Source of the DNA: Hemerocallis citrina
Taxonomy: Eukaryota > Streptophyta > Magnoliopsida > Asparagales > Asphodelaceae
Direction: 5' to 3'
NCBI GenBank assembly: GCA_017893485.1
Contig: CM030360.1
Span: 13,876,597-13,940,596, forward strand
Length of the DNA stretch: 64,000 nucleotides
Shown here: piece by piece, positions 44,082-56,450 of the stretch
Numbering within the stretch: position 1 is the stretch's first letter
How the letters are laid out: each line of letters opens with the position of its first letter
Position numbers and translations under genes: made by a program
The notes under the pieces: generated by a model
Seen by the model: only the letters and a program-made list of their open reading frames with translations
The model's database searches: none
Told to the model about the DNA's origin: nothing

Positions 44082-47000
44082 TGTCACACCTCGCTTTCCA
44101 AAAGGAATACGGAATATGGATACGTGACTAAGTACAGCGAATGGCTTTCACCATTCATAAGCTGTTAGGATCTTTAGAATATTTCACAGGAATAAACAAA
44201 AAATAAACATGAGATAATCAACCACGAATGCATAAATGAATTAATATACCAACAGAATTTACTTGAAATAAAATTAAATAATCTCAAATAAACCAGATCT
44301 GGAAACAAGTTATAAATTCTGGGACAACTGCCCAATACAAAATTCATGTAGCAATTACATTTATTCAAGAATAATAGGCAAGTAAATATAGCAAGTACTC
44401 CAGCAACTAGAATCTTTGATCACCACTCCATCGGGCAACTGGTCACCAAAGTCTGCAATTTAACAAATTACAGAAAAAGAAAAGAGAAATAAAACACCCG
44501 TCAATGCAAGTTACGGGCCGCTTGTAGTACAGGCAACAAGTACAGGAAAAAGATAAACACGAATAGAGTAACAATGGAAGCAAGTGCAGAATAAGCATGG
44601 AATAGACATGATAGCAAGACAGGATGACTAACATAAATTAGGAACAGAATCAAGTAACATGATGTGATAACAGAGTGCATGTGACATGTGATAGGTAACA
44701 GGTATCATGTAAGAAGGTAAACATGTAACATGTGTCAGGTAGCATGTACAGGTAACAAGAATATGCAGGTGATCATGTTATTTCAAGTCTTATATTTATT
44801 TCTATCTAGGTAGCACTTCATGCATCCCAAATTTTTCCCACATGGTTGCTACTCACATGCAATTTACGTTTAGATCTAGTGGTGAGCTTCTATAGGGCCG
44901 TGTACTCAGGCGTCACGTAACAGGTAACAGGAAAAGGTTCATGAATCAGGTAGTAAATATGTTCACAAATCAACGGTTCGTGAATCAACAGGTTCATGAA
45001 TCAATAGATAACAGGTACACGAACCAACAGGTTCATGCATCAAAGCATAAAGTACAACAGGTTCACGAATCAACGGATTCATGAATCAAACATAAAGTGC
45101 AAAAGGTTCATGAATCAACATGAATCAAACATAAAATGGGAAACACGGGTCTCCTTCTGAGTACACATACCTATATTGTCCACTACTAAGGTCTTTCCCT
45201 TAACCCCGACTTGGTTACTTATTATTATTATCAAAAAGGCATATATGTGAACAAAACAGGACAAGAATAACATGGCAAGGACAAGGATAGGTTCAGGTTA
45301 GACATAAACATGCATAGGTGACAGACAACTCATAAAAGGCTAGGACAACGAAACTTTCAGTTCTGGACAGAAAGACACTACTGCACCAAATCTGAGATTC
45401 CCGTTGCCATAGACATACAAATCTAGATCCGTCAGAAAATCTGGAAAATAGACTCTCAGCTGAATCCAGCACATATATATAAGTCATATAATAATCACAG
45501 AAACAAGGCTCAAAACTGAATTATATCCAGAAAATATGTTCAGCCAGAAATCACAAGATTGTATTCATAAACAGAAAAATGGCATAAAAACTTACTGATT
45601 AAATTCAATAAAACTCTGGGGTATTCTTTATTATGTCTAGTATCACAAAATATAATTTCATAATATTCCAATATGGATAGTATGGTCAAATAAAATAAGA
45701 AGACAGCAATATGCAGCAAATTTATAAATCTGAAACTCTTGACACAGCTGTACTAAAAAAGCAATAAATTACAAAATGTAACTCAAAATCCAAATCTGTC
45801 AAAAGGTTAATAAAATAGATACAGTATGCTACATTTCATATTCACAAAGTTTTTATCAACGGCAACTAGAATCAGGTTGAAATTAAGGTTCTTTACTAAA
45901 CAACATGAAAATTCTGGAAGTATAGTAGTTGCTTGTAAGCATAGAAAAGTTTGTAAAAGTCATCGAATAAATCCACAAAATTTTGGGGTTAATCCCAGTC
46001 AAGTCTAGTCATACTCAGCAAAATATTAGATCTAAATTTTATGTTTAACATCAGTATAAAAATAAATAACTCTACAGAATTCACATAAAACTGAATCTGG
46101 AATTTTCAACACATCTATTGTAAAATAGCAATAACTTGTAACTCACAAATCGAAACTGAGATCTGTCAGAAATTCTGAAAAATAGAGAGTGAAATCTATG
46201 ATTCATATTTACAAATAAAATTGATTTACTGACCTTAATAGGGTCTAAAATACTGTACAAAAATGGGACAGCAGCAAAAACAGAAATTCTCTTTTGCATT
46301 AAATCGACTAGTTCATGCGCAACAAATCCAAATCAAGACAAAACACAAGCATAGTATAATAGATGTCCAAGCAACATGGTATGGGATATTTAACAAGTCT
46401 ACAATAAGTTATACTACGACTAACACATCATACATACAAGATCATACAACACATCATGGATCACGAACAACATACATATATGCAACAAGAATTAATTATT
46501 TCTAGGTTATTTCATGTCGTTGTGTGTAATAAGGGACGACTACGGATGGATCAACACATAGAGACGAGATCTAACAAGGAATTTGCACAAGAATGGATCT
46601 AGAGACAAAAGCTACACTACAAGCAGTATTTAGTACTTGTATATACAATAAAAAATATAAATTAGTTACCTTGAAATTGATGACGAAAACGATGATCACG
46701 AGAGAATAATGGGAACAGTTTCCCGACCACGAAATCAACGACCGAATTACAAACACACGATCCCACTCTCGAGATCAACAAACGTACACAAGAGCCAAGG
46801 TGACGGCTGAACGGCGAGACGACGGCAGTGCAGTGACTGACTGCATTGCTGCTGCTGTCAGGAGTGAACAGGGAGAGGCAGGGGCTGTCGTAGGGTGGTG
46901 ATGTTGTTGGCACTCGGGAGGAGCAAGGCGACAGGGGGGCTGGCGCCGAGGTGGGGTCGTAACGGGTGGAGGCATACAGCAGCGACGTTGCTGCTCGCTG

Positions 47001-47567
47001 CTTTCGTCTGGTTGATAGGAGGAGAAGGAGAGAGGGGGAGCGCTTGGCAGGGCAGCACAGCAGGGGGTAGGGGATGAGCAGGAGGGTTGGGATGTGAGTA
47101 GGAGGACGAGGGGTGATATCGGAATGTAGATAGAGTAAAAGAGATAGCGGCTAGGATTTGATGGGTGGTAGGGCAACAGTAGGCTATGAATATATAGGAG
47201 AAGGAGTTAGGGTTTAGGGGGTAACGGGTTAGGGTATTGGATATCCAATAAAAGCCACAGGGTTATAGGGTTTATTTAAGAAGATCCAAATAGAATTGAA
47301 TAAGATATAGAATTAAACAATAATTAAATAGGCCATGAACAAAATAATTAGGATTAAACAATTTTAAACGGAGACAAATAATTAGCAGAGAAATTGAATC
47401 AAGAAAAATATTCAAGGCCACAAAATAGAGTCAAAGACAAAACAGATAGATTGATTATTGAGAACGAAGAACAAATACACGGTCCAGAGAAACAGAAGAG
47501 TACAAAATGAATAAATACTCAAAAAAAAAAAAAATACACCCAAAAAAAATGGACAACAGGGGTTACA
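44082..47567 (-). repeat. Family-B 3' LTR of the minus-strand Tekay-like element
   Basis: 3.49 kb; minus strand starts TGTAACCCCTGTTG (47567) and ends GAGGTGTGACA (44082). Includes short repeats GGTTCATGAATCAAC (44940-45130) and a GC-rich leader block (46790-47110). A TATA or transcript start was not assigned. Confidence 0.85.
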
Positions 47568-47667
47568 AATCCTACTCACCTAATAAGAAGAATTTCGTCT
47601 TTGAAATTCAAACAAGAGGTACATAGGGTAACCTCGAAAAGAAAGAAAAAAAAGATTAAACAAAAAG

Positions 47668-48099
47668 CTACTCAAATAGATGAGGAAACTTCTGTTGGAT
47701 CTCCTCCTCCAACTCCCAAGTTGACTCACCTAGCGAGTGAGGATTCCAAGAAACACGAACTAGCTTGATGACCTTGTTCTTCAGCACTTTCTCACGCCGA
47801 TCCAAAATAGCAACTGGCGGAATCTCACAAGTCAAATCCGGCCGTACGGATAACTCAGAATAGTCGATCATGTGGCTCTCATCGCTGATATATCTCCTGA
47901 GTTGAGAGACATGGAAAACATCGTGCACTCCTGATAAAGTCGATGGCAATGCAAGACGATAGGCTACCTTGCCTACTCGTTCCACGATATCAAATGGTCC
48001 ATTAAACCTAGGGCTGAGCTTGCCCCCACCACCAAACTGAATGAAACCTCGCCACGGCGATACCTTTAGGAAAACATGGTCACCAGCCTCAAACTTCAA
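47668..48099 (-). pseudogene. Integrase C-terminus with chromodomain
   Basis: Begins LKFEAGDHVFLKVSPWRG, the GPY/F-type region (LSPRFNGPFDIVERVGKVAYRLALP, VFHVSQLRRYI) and ends with a chromodomain-like segment: PVAILDRREKVLKNKVIKLV, VSWNPHSLGESTWELEEEI, FPHLFE then TGA. A chromodomain at the integrase end is the hallmark of plant chromoviruses such as Tekay and guides integration to chromatin. This 143-codon part is open; two stops (near 48128 and 48148) separate it from the core. Confidence 0.88.
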
Positions 48100-48147
48100 A
48101 GCTCTCGGATGGACATCTGCCTATCTCCTCTGCCTATCCTGAGCTGC

Positions 48148-48900
48148 CTAAAGATGCTTCCTGATCTGAGTCACCGCATCAACTGTCCTGGTGATCAACT
48201 CTGGACCCAATAACTTCCTCTCACTAATGTCATCCCAGCACACTGGTGATCTGCACTTCCGCCCATAAAGTGCCTCGAACGGTGCATCTTTAAGACTGGC
48301 CTGAAAGCTGTTATTGTACGAGAACTCTACGAGATACAAATGGTCCTCCCAAGATCCACCGAACTGCAACACACAAGACCTCAACATGTCCTCAAGAGTC
48401 TGGATGGTCCTCTCCGACTGACCATCTGTCTGGAAATGAAAAGCTGTACTGTACTTTAATTTACTCCCCAAACTACTCTGAAGACTCTCCCAAAACTGAG
48501 ACCTGAATCTCGTATCCCTGATGGATACAATACTGACTGGAACCCCATGAAGTCTAACGATCTCTTGCATGTACTTCTTAACTAGGCTCTTAGTAGACTA
48601 TCCGACTCGGAAGGGAATGAAGTGAGCACTCTTCGTCAATCGGTTGACAATCACCCAAATGGCATTGTGGCCCTTAGGACTCCTTGGCAAAGTGGTCACA
48701 AAATCCATAGTGATGTGTTTCCACTTCCACTCTGGAATTGGAAGCGGTTGAAGAAGTTTGGTGGTTCTCTGATGCTCTGTCTTCACCTTTTGGCATATCA
48801 AACCCAGAAACACAGACCGAGCCACACCCCTCTTCATACCATGCCACCAGAAATGAAGCTTCAAGTCCCGGTACATCTTAGTACCTCCAGGATGAATAGA
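48148..48900 (-). pseudogene. Tekay-like integrase core
   Basis: From the zinc-binding end (MYRDLKLHFWWHGMKRGVA, LICQKVKTEHQ, first Cys lost) into the core: WKWKHITMDFVTTLP with the first catalytic Asp. The second catalytic Asp is lost (VSIRDTRF where SDRD is expected). The catalytic Glu in DGQSERTIQ is present. A stop near 48598 divides the core. Enzyme activity is not expected. Confidence 0.85.
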
Positions 48901-49273
48901 ATACTATGACTGGTGGGCTTTCTCAAGCAACCTCTGACAACCTTACCCTTCGAGACACACAACCTGGACCCAAAACAAAGCGATCCATCAGCATGAATAA
49001 CCATATCCGTTCAGGAACCAGCATCAACATCTGTTCTGAAACCCTGCAACTACTCATCACCAACTTGAGCCTCTTTAATCTGCTCGACAAGAGACGACTG
49101 AAGCTGAAGCATCAAGAAACTCTGATTAGAACTTGACAATAACACATCCAACTCCAACCTCCGCATCTGCTCAACCAGATCTCTCTGCTGAGTCAAGAAT
49201 ATGGCTGCCGATCTCCTACTCAAAAGCATCCGGTACCAAGTTCACTCTACCAAGATGGTATTGCAAACTGATA
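48901..49273 (-). pseudogene. Decayed RNase H/integrase linker
   Basis: The expected linker and zinc-finger start lie here but are broken into short frames on the minus strand; no intact motif read. Confidence 0.4.
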
Positions 49274-49687
49274 TCATAATCGGCCATAAGTTCCAACCAA
49301 CTCCTTTGCCTCATGTTCAATTATTTTTCGATGAAGACGTACTTGAGACTCATTTGGTTGGTAAGGATTTCCACTCGGTTCCCCAAGTAAATAGTGTCTC
49401 CATAGCTTCAAAGCGAAGATCACTGCCGCTAACTCCAAATCATAAGTCGGATAGTTCCTCTCATGTGGCCTCAACTACCTCGATGCATAAGCAACAACTC
49501 GGCCCTTCTGCATCAGAACTGCACCAAGATCTTTTCCCGAAGCATCACAGTGAACTAAAAATACGCCTGAGCCATCTGGAATAGTGAGCACTGGTGCTGA
49601 CATCAACCTGCTCTTCAACTCAGAAAAAGCCTCACTACGAGCCTCAGACCAACAGAACTTCTGATCCTTCCCTGTCATCTTAGTCAT
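49274..49687 (-). pseudogene. Tekay-like RNase H
   Basis: Two frames separated by one stop (near 49475): CWSEARSEAFSELKSRLMSA, LVHCDASGKDLGAVLMQKGR, then [20 protein letters not shown] and the WRHYLLG motif. The Asp of CDAS and Glu of DLELAA are kept. The later part becomes unlike RNase H after YLLGEPSG because of a frameshift. Confidence 0.8.
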
Positions 49688-49699
49688 TGGTCCCGCTAT

Positions 49700-50560
49700 C
49701 TTCGAAAAATTTTAGAAAAATTTTCGATAATAGCCAGCTAGACCAAGGAAACTTCTAACCTCTGAAACTGACTTAGGAACTGGCCAATCCTTCACAGCTG
49801 CAACCTTGGACAGATCCACTGAAATACCATCGCTCAAGATAATGTGCCCCAAGAAGGTAACTCTGTCGAGCCAAAACTCATACTTGCTGAGTTTCCCATA
49901 AAGCTGATTCTCCCTCAAGGTCTGCAGAACCAACCTAAGAAGCTCGGCATGATCCTCCCGGTTCTGAGAATACACCAGAATGTCATCAATGAAGACCACT
50001 ACAAATCTGTCCAGGAATGGGAAAAAGACCCTGTTCATCAGACTCATAAATACAGTCGGCGAATTCATGACTCCGAACGGCGTCACAAGATACTTATAGT
50101 GCCCATATCTGGTCCTAAACACAGTCTTCTGCACATCAGTCGCCTTCACCTTGACCTGATGATACCCTGAACGAAGATCCAACTTCGAGAAAACAGCTGC
50201 TCCGCCCAACTGATCAAATAAGTCATCGATCCTGGGTAGCAGATACCGATTCTTCACAGTAACACTGTTCAGTTCTCGATAATCGATGTACAGTCGACGG
50301 CTACCATCCTTCTTGTTAACAAAAAGAACTAGAGCACTCCACAGCAAAACACTGAGCCTGATGAATCCCAAATCAAGCAAACCCTGAATCTTCACCTTCA
50401 GCTCTACTAGCTCAACCGGTTCCATCCTGTAAGGACTCTTTGATATCGGCACCGTACCAGGCTGTACTTCAATACCGAACTCCACATCCCTATCAGTGGG
50501 TAAGCCAGACAACTCCTTTGGAAAAACATCCAGGAATTTCTGCACTACTAGAGGCGCAGC
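49700..50560 (-). pseudogene. Tekay-like reverse transcriptase
   Basis: Long intact stretch: [90 protein letters not shown] and the connection [12 protein letters not shown]. The FIDD active site and the Asp of KLDLRSG are intact. Typical plant Ty3 sequences have C-D-Y in RLCIDYRELN; here Y replaces C. It ends at a TAA near 49712. Confidence 0.9.
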
Positions 50561-50992
50561 CTCACAGCCTGAGTGCAACTCCATCGCACAAGTCTCCTGA
50601 TTAACTGCAGTCTCAGTTCGGCCAAGGGGCATCTCCTCGGCATGGAACTCAAACTTTGTGCGACCTGGGGATTCGGAATACAACTTTCTTGGCACGGCAA
50701 TCAATGATAGCATGGGATTCACCCAACCAATCCATACCGAGAATGACGTCGAATCCTGAATTCCCAATTACAATCAGGTCGGCCTTGAAATATGTGCCTC
50801 TAATAACCACGGGACTCTTCTTGCACTCTTAGGAACAAACGACAATTCTGCCACCTGTGACAATGTTCTAAGTCTCTGACATTATGCTGCACTCCAATTG
50901 ATGATGAGCCACAAAGCGGGAAGAAATGAAGGAATGGGTTGCTCCGGAATCGAAGAGAACATAAGCAGGGAAGGAGCAAACAAGGATAACAC
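50561..50992 (-). pseudogene. Tekay-like protease
   Basis: Right after the proposed splice acceptor the frame reads ILVCSFPAYVLFDSGATHSF, with the DSGA active-site loop of the retropepsin family. Further along, remnants of the flap and the conserved GMDWL-type segment are frameshifted; the [19 protein letters not shown] segment leads to RT. Confidence 0.75.
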
Positions 50993-51117
50993 CTAAGATA
51001 GAGTCAAAAAGCAAGGAAAAATGAATTGATGATCAAGGGGTGAGAAAATAACAATGCAGAAAGATAGCATGAATGAACAGTGCAAGATAAATGAAAGAAC
51101 ACAGGAAATAACAAAAC
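50993..51117 (-). other. 3' part of a putative intron, 5' end lost
   Basis: T/C-rich minus-strand sequence (TTGTTATTTCCTGTGTTCTTTC...) ending TCTATCTTAG. It resembles the middle of the 42081-42304 intron (TTATTTCTTATGTTCTCTTC) and ends at the same protein position. The upstream part is removed by the LTR at 51118. Confidence 0.45.
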
Positions 51118-52689
51118 TGTAACACCCCACAATTTATTTTAAATTAAAAATGCATTTTTTTATTTTTGCACGTATGATGCACGTGCAAATTTTTATTCTC
51201 ATTTACAAATTTTTAGCATGCATAAGTTTTTAATTAGCTTTCTTTTGACCCAGTGGACCTAAAGAATAAATCTAGCCCATTAGGAGGAGAGCCTACTAGG
51301 ATAATTAAATTAGTTAAATAAAATGAAAGCCCATAATTCAAGCCCACTAATTATAACCTAAATTAGGTTGAACATAAACTAATACATTGCAAGTTACAAA
51401 AATCTAGTACCCAATTAGAACTATAGAATTGTATTAAAGTTGTATTGTGTGCATGTGCATGTGCACACTTGATTTTTGGTCTGATGGTACAAAGAGGCCA
51501 GTTTTGGGCTTGGGGGAAGGAGAGAGTGAATGAGAGTTAAGTTTTTGAGAGTGGGGAGGGGAAAAGTTAGGAGTTTGGGGGTTATAGTATTTGAAGAGTT
51601 GGGAGTTAGGGAGGTTAAGAAAATGAAGAGATGGAGAATTAAAATATGTGATATGTTATTGCCCAAGCTATGTTTGGGATGTAGAATATAAATTGGTGAG
51701 AATGAAAGTGAAGTTAATGGTAACTCGAGATATAAGTGAAAATAAAAGTAAGTTAAATTATCAATAAGATTGAGTAGTAACTAAAGTGGTATAACGGGAT
51801 GAGAATGAGATATTATGAAGATGTATGTGATATTATTGCTTGTATGCATGCGATGTGTGTAATATGAGAATGAGGAAGAAAATGTATATGAATGAAAATA
51901 AGTGGGAAAGAACATGGATCGTGAGTTTGTAAATGACATCGATTGGTAAATGAGATACATGATTGAATAAGTATGAAGGAAATGAGGAAGTGACCTTGTG
52001 TGATTATGTATGAAAAGTAGAAGAATTATATATTTGCAGAAATACAGTGTTATGTCGTTGAGTATAAAGTCAAGAAATTACCTACTTGTGTTAATATGAT
52101 GTGGTACATATGAGATTTGTAATGAAGAATTGTGTGGGTAGATTAATGTGAATAACTTGAACCAATTGTAGTCTGAAATAGGGGGAGTAAGGAAAGCTGT
52201 ATGTTTAATACACTTTAGCATGAGTGCAAGATGATGTTATTTGGGACAGTGCAGTGTGTGTGAAAGTAGAGTTGTGCGTGAATGTTTGTATAAGGCATAA
52301 AGTGGTGTGTGTCAAGTGATGAATTTGGGTATGAGTTCAAAACTAAAGATAAGTAAGTTGTGAGCATATATATATATATTTAAACAGGTGATGATACAGG
52401 TGATGAAAAGTCACACTTACGTTGTTTATATGTTCAGATTTCAAGTAAAATTTTATTATCATGGTATTCGTAAGTTTATTCTATTTTCCTTATAAAGTTT
52501 AATTTATTTGCTTAACCATTAAATTATACTCACACCAGAAATGGCTAACCCCTGTTGTTTTCTGGGGGTTAGGGGTGTCCCTTCCTGATGGTGGACAACC
52601 CTAACTCTCCTGTAGGTTTGATAGCAGCAAGGTGAGCTAGATATGGTAGTCTGGTAGTTTTACTTTGCTCGTTGTGAATGAGACATCTT

Positions 52690-52770
<81 letters not shown>

Positions 52771-53267
52771 TATAGAAATGGGAGTAGAATGATGTATTAT
52801 ATGGTATCATGGAAGACTGTGTATATGACTGTAAGTGGGGATGTACCTATAGCGCCGTGATGAGGTAAGAAAGCCCGTACCCACCTCGTTGTGGAGTATT
52901 GGGTTCTGTGTTTGGTTTTTGAAAAGTTTTTCTACAGTTTTTCTAATACATATATAAGCTTTTAAAGAAAATTTATGGTTTTTAATTTATAATTGATATT
53001 ATGTTATGATGGCCCCCAGAGCATGATATTCATATTGCCTGTGTGATTCTGCTCATTTTGGCCTGGGGAGCCCATGATCATATTGGCTGTGTTGTGAGCT
53101 ACGGAATTTAGAGCAGAATTCTGTAAGCTTTTTGTGTTTCGGGGCAGAAATTTCAGAGAAAACTCTGCCAAAATTTTATTTGAAATATACCTATCTTAAT
53201 TTATGTTTAAAATGATGTAGAAATTGAAAGATTTGATTTTGGAAGTTAAAAAAAAAGGGGTGTTACA
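51118..53267 (+). mobile_element. LTR related to family A, plus orientation
   Basis: Starts TGTAACACCCCAC and ends GGGGTGTTACA. The first about 500 bp match the 5' end of the LTR at 2215-6095 in reverse (CACGTATGATGCACGTGC, CTAGCCCATTAGG, GTGTGCATGTGCATGTGC), while the rest differs. No equal 5-bp flanks (AAAAC versus CGCCC), so it is not a clean solo LTR; recombination or deletion likely removed a partner. Non-coding. Confidence 0.7.
52692..52767. repeat. (TA)n microsatellite
   Basis: About 38 TA units in the LTR; expected to be length-variable. Confidence 0.95.
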
Positions 53268-53545
53268 CGCCCACCTCCCGTCACCCCATCGAGTGACGCC
53301 GCTCGATCTCCAGGCCGCCGCAACCCCCTTGACGCCCCCTCCCGGTGCTGCCCCAACCTCCGGCGATGCCCCTCGTCGTCAGCCTCCCCATCGCCACCAC
53401 CAGCACATCCCCCCAACCCCTCCTCCTCTGATCGATCGACAGCCCACCAAGAAACACCCAAACTCCAGTGTTGTTTGCTATTTTGTTTTTATCCCGTCTG
53501 CTGTTTGGTGTTTGGATCATTGGTTCTGCTTGCTGTGCTGTTTGT
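53268..53545 (+). other. GC-rich leader-like piece of a family-B LTR
   Basis: CT-rich then TTTGCTGTTTGGTGTTTGG-type sequence resembles the minus strand of 37330-37580. It lies between the LTR end and copia gag and suggests a junction between three unrelated fragments. Confidence 0.4.
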
Positions 53546-54845
53546 TGCTATGGGACAATATTCGTATGAGTCAGGAAAGTGTACTCATTGTGGCAAGATC
53601 GGCCACACGAAGTCTCGTTGTTATAAGATTATCGGCTATCCGGAGATCTGGGATCATAGCAGGGATATTCGGGAAAACACTTGCAATCAACCCACTATCG
53701 CAGGTGGAGTTGCTGATCGTGTTGCTGCAGGTAATGATGGTAAGGTGTTTAATATTTCTGGCTCTATTACGAATAAAGCATGGATAATTGATTCGGGTGC
53801 TACCGACCATATGACTTTTGATTCTAGACAAGTTCAAAATTTTCAACCTTCCACCAAATCAACTGTGTGCACTGCCAATGGTGATCCTGCCACTGTAACT
53901 GGCAATGGTACCATACCTCTCACAAACAACCTAACCTTAGATACTGCCCTAGTTGTGCCATCCTTGAATTTTAACCTATTATCTGTTGCTCAAATAACTA
54001 CTACCTTATATTGTATTGTAGTCTTTTGGCCTTCACATTGTGTGTTTAAGGATATTCGGACTTGCAAGATGATTGGTTATGGGGTTAGACACAGGAAGCT
54101 CTATTACCTGGATTTAGAATATGAAAGTTCAAGCAAGTTGACTCAAGCTCTAAGTGTGGAAGAATCTGAAGATGAGAAGAAGAAATCAGATATTTGGCTA
54201 TGGCATCGACGTCTAGGGTATGCTTCTTTTGGTTATTTGAAGAAATTATTTCCAAGTTTATTTTTGAAGTTGGATATTTCTATCTTTCGGTGTGATGTGT
54301 GTGAACTCGCAAAAAGTCACCGTGTCTCGTTTCCTCCAAGTCCAAGTAGAAGCTCTCTTCCATTTATGATTATCCATTCTGATGTTTGGGGTCCATCCAA
54401 AACCACTACATTTGGAGGAGCCAAATGGTTTGTGACATTGATTGATGACTGTACTCGTATGAACTGAATTTGTTTGATGAAGTCGAAAAGTGAAGTTAGT
54501 GGTTTGTTTCAAAAATTTCACAAGCATGTTATGATTCAGTATAAATCACAGATTTAAGTTCTTAGGAGTGATAATGGCGGAGAGTTCCTGAGTTCGAATC
54601 TGCAATAATATTTGGTGGAACACGGCATTGTTCACCAGACTACATGCTCATATACACCTCAACAGAATGGGATTGCAGAAAGAAAAAATAGACACTTGCT
54701 CGAGGTGGTCTGTGCTTCTCTTATCCATGGAAATATGCCACTCATTTATTGGGAGGAAGCCTTTACTTCTGGTGCCTACTTAATCAACTGAGTTCCCTCT
54801 AGTATCCTAAACTTCCTCACACCATTTCAAGCATTAACTGAAGCT
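53546..54845 (+). pseudogene. Copia gag end, protease and integrase N-part
   Basis: The open frame running to 54467 holds a zinc knuckle CTHCGKIGHTKSRC, protease AWIIDSGATDHMTF (DSG active site), GAG-pre-integrase (LWHRRLGYASFGYLKKLFP, CDVCELAKSHRVSFP) and the integrase start with the first catalytic Asp (IHSDVWGPSKTTTFGGAKWF, LIDDCTR). A TGA (Trp position) at about 54465 and later stops break the continuation: LRSDNGGEF (second Asp) and PQQNGIAERKNRHLLEV (catalytic Glu) survive. Gag upstream of the zinc knuckle is missing, so the element is 5'-truncated. Confidence 0.88.
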
Positions 54846-55547
54846 GTGAATGCACCAAAAGTCATCAACTTGCCACCTCGTGCATTTGGGTGTGTTGCAT
54901 TTGTTCATCTTCATCAACATGAACGCAATAAGTTAACTCCTCGAACTGTCTGTTGCATTTTTGTGGGATATGCACAGGATAAGAAAAGGTACCGGTGCTA
55001 TCACCCACTAACTCAAAGGATGTTTGTGATAATGGATGTTGTCTTCCATGAAGATGAGAGGTATTTTTCTTCTTCTACAACTGAACTTCATGGGGAGTAC
55101 CAAAGTGATGTTCAGACTCTTTGGTATGATGAAGGGGTTAGTGAAGTTCAGACTCTTGGGTATGATAAAGTAATTACCAGTCAGAACAAACAACTGGACA
55201 CAAATAATGGCGAACACTTGAATGAAGACCTAGCAAGTGAGGAAGACTCTCGTGAAAAAGTGCAACCAAGGGAAGAAGCCCCTCTTGAAGAATTGCAACC
55301 AATACCAAATCTCAGTGAGAGTGAACCGTCAGAACCCCAAAATCAATCGTCATCGTTGTCCGAAGCTCCTAGAAGAGAACTCCCGTACCATACTAATAGA
55401 GGTATTCCAAAATCTACTTATGAACCTGATCCTACTAGTAACGTCAAATATTCCATGAGTAATTATGTATCCACTCACCGCTTGTCGGAATCAAATAAGT
55501 CATTTGTAAATCAATTATCTACTGTATCTATTCCTAATAGTGTGTAG
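54846..55547 (+). pseudogene. Copia integrase C-part and linker
   Basis: FGCVAFVHLHQHERNKLTPR, CCIFVGYAQDKKRYRCYHP and MDVVFHEDERYF are the usual copia integrase C-terminal motifs; a Ser/Glu/Pro-rich linker follows. Ends with TAG at 55545, just before RT. Confidence 0.85.
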
Positions 55548-56450
55548 GAAGCCCTTACTGATCCAAGGTGGAAAGCAGCTATGGATGAGGAGATGAAGTC
55601 CTTGAAAAAGAATGAGACTTGGAAGATAGTCGAGCTGCCAGCAGGGAAGAAGCCAGTAGGATGCAGATGGATTTATACGATGACGTATAAGTCTGATGGT
55701 TCAATAAAGCGATACAAAGAAAGGCTGGTTGCCAAAGGATACACTCAAACGTATGAAATTGATTACGAAGATACATTCGCACCTGTGGCAAAATTCAATA
55801 CTATTCGAGTCTTACTGTTACTTGCTGTAAATCTTGACTGGCCGTTGGAGCAATTTGATGTGAAGAATGCATTTTTACATGGGGATTGACAGAAGAGGTT
55901 TATATGGATCTTCCACCAGGGTCGAACAGACCAGTCCAATACAGCAATAAAGTATGTCGGTTGAAGAAAGCATTGTATGGACTTAAGCAGTCGCCAAGAG
56001 CTTGGTTCGGGAGGTTTACAAAAGCAATGAGGACATTTAGATATTGTCAGAGTAATTCAGATCATACCTTATTCCTGAAAAGGAAAGAAGGAAAGATTAC
56101 TGCTCTCATTATATATGTGGATGACATGATAGTAACTGAGAATGGTCCTGAGAAGAGAATGGCATTGAAGAGCTACTTGTCACAAGAGTTCAAAATGAAG
56201 GATCTTGACTCTTTGAGATATTTTCTTGGTATTGAAGTTTCTCGCTCGAGAAATGGTATATTTCTGTCTTAAAAAAAGTATGCTTTCGATTTATTGAAGA
56301 AAACTGGAATGTCTGCTTATCAGCCGATTGGTACACCATTATAAGAAGTACTGGAATTTTGCAACGAATCCGATCATGTGCCTTGTGATAAGGAAAGATA
56401 TCAGAGATTGGTTGGACGACTGATGTATCTTGCGCATACACGGCCAGATT
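55548..56450 (+). pseudogene. Copia reverse transcriptase
   Basis: RT begins [20 protein letters not shown]; motifs [63 protein letters not shown] and the YVDD box (LIIYVDDMIVT) follow. A one-base frameshift at about 55887 after FLHGD and stops at 56270 and about 56341 break it. Confidence 0.9.

Noticed and set aside
52678..52860. ORF of Ile-Tyr repeats
   Set aside because: Translation of the (TA)n microsatellite.
51118..53267. Clean solo LTR
   Set aside because: Flanking pentamers differ (AAAAC/CGCCC) and flanks belong to different elements.
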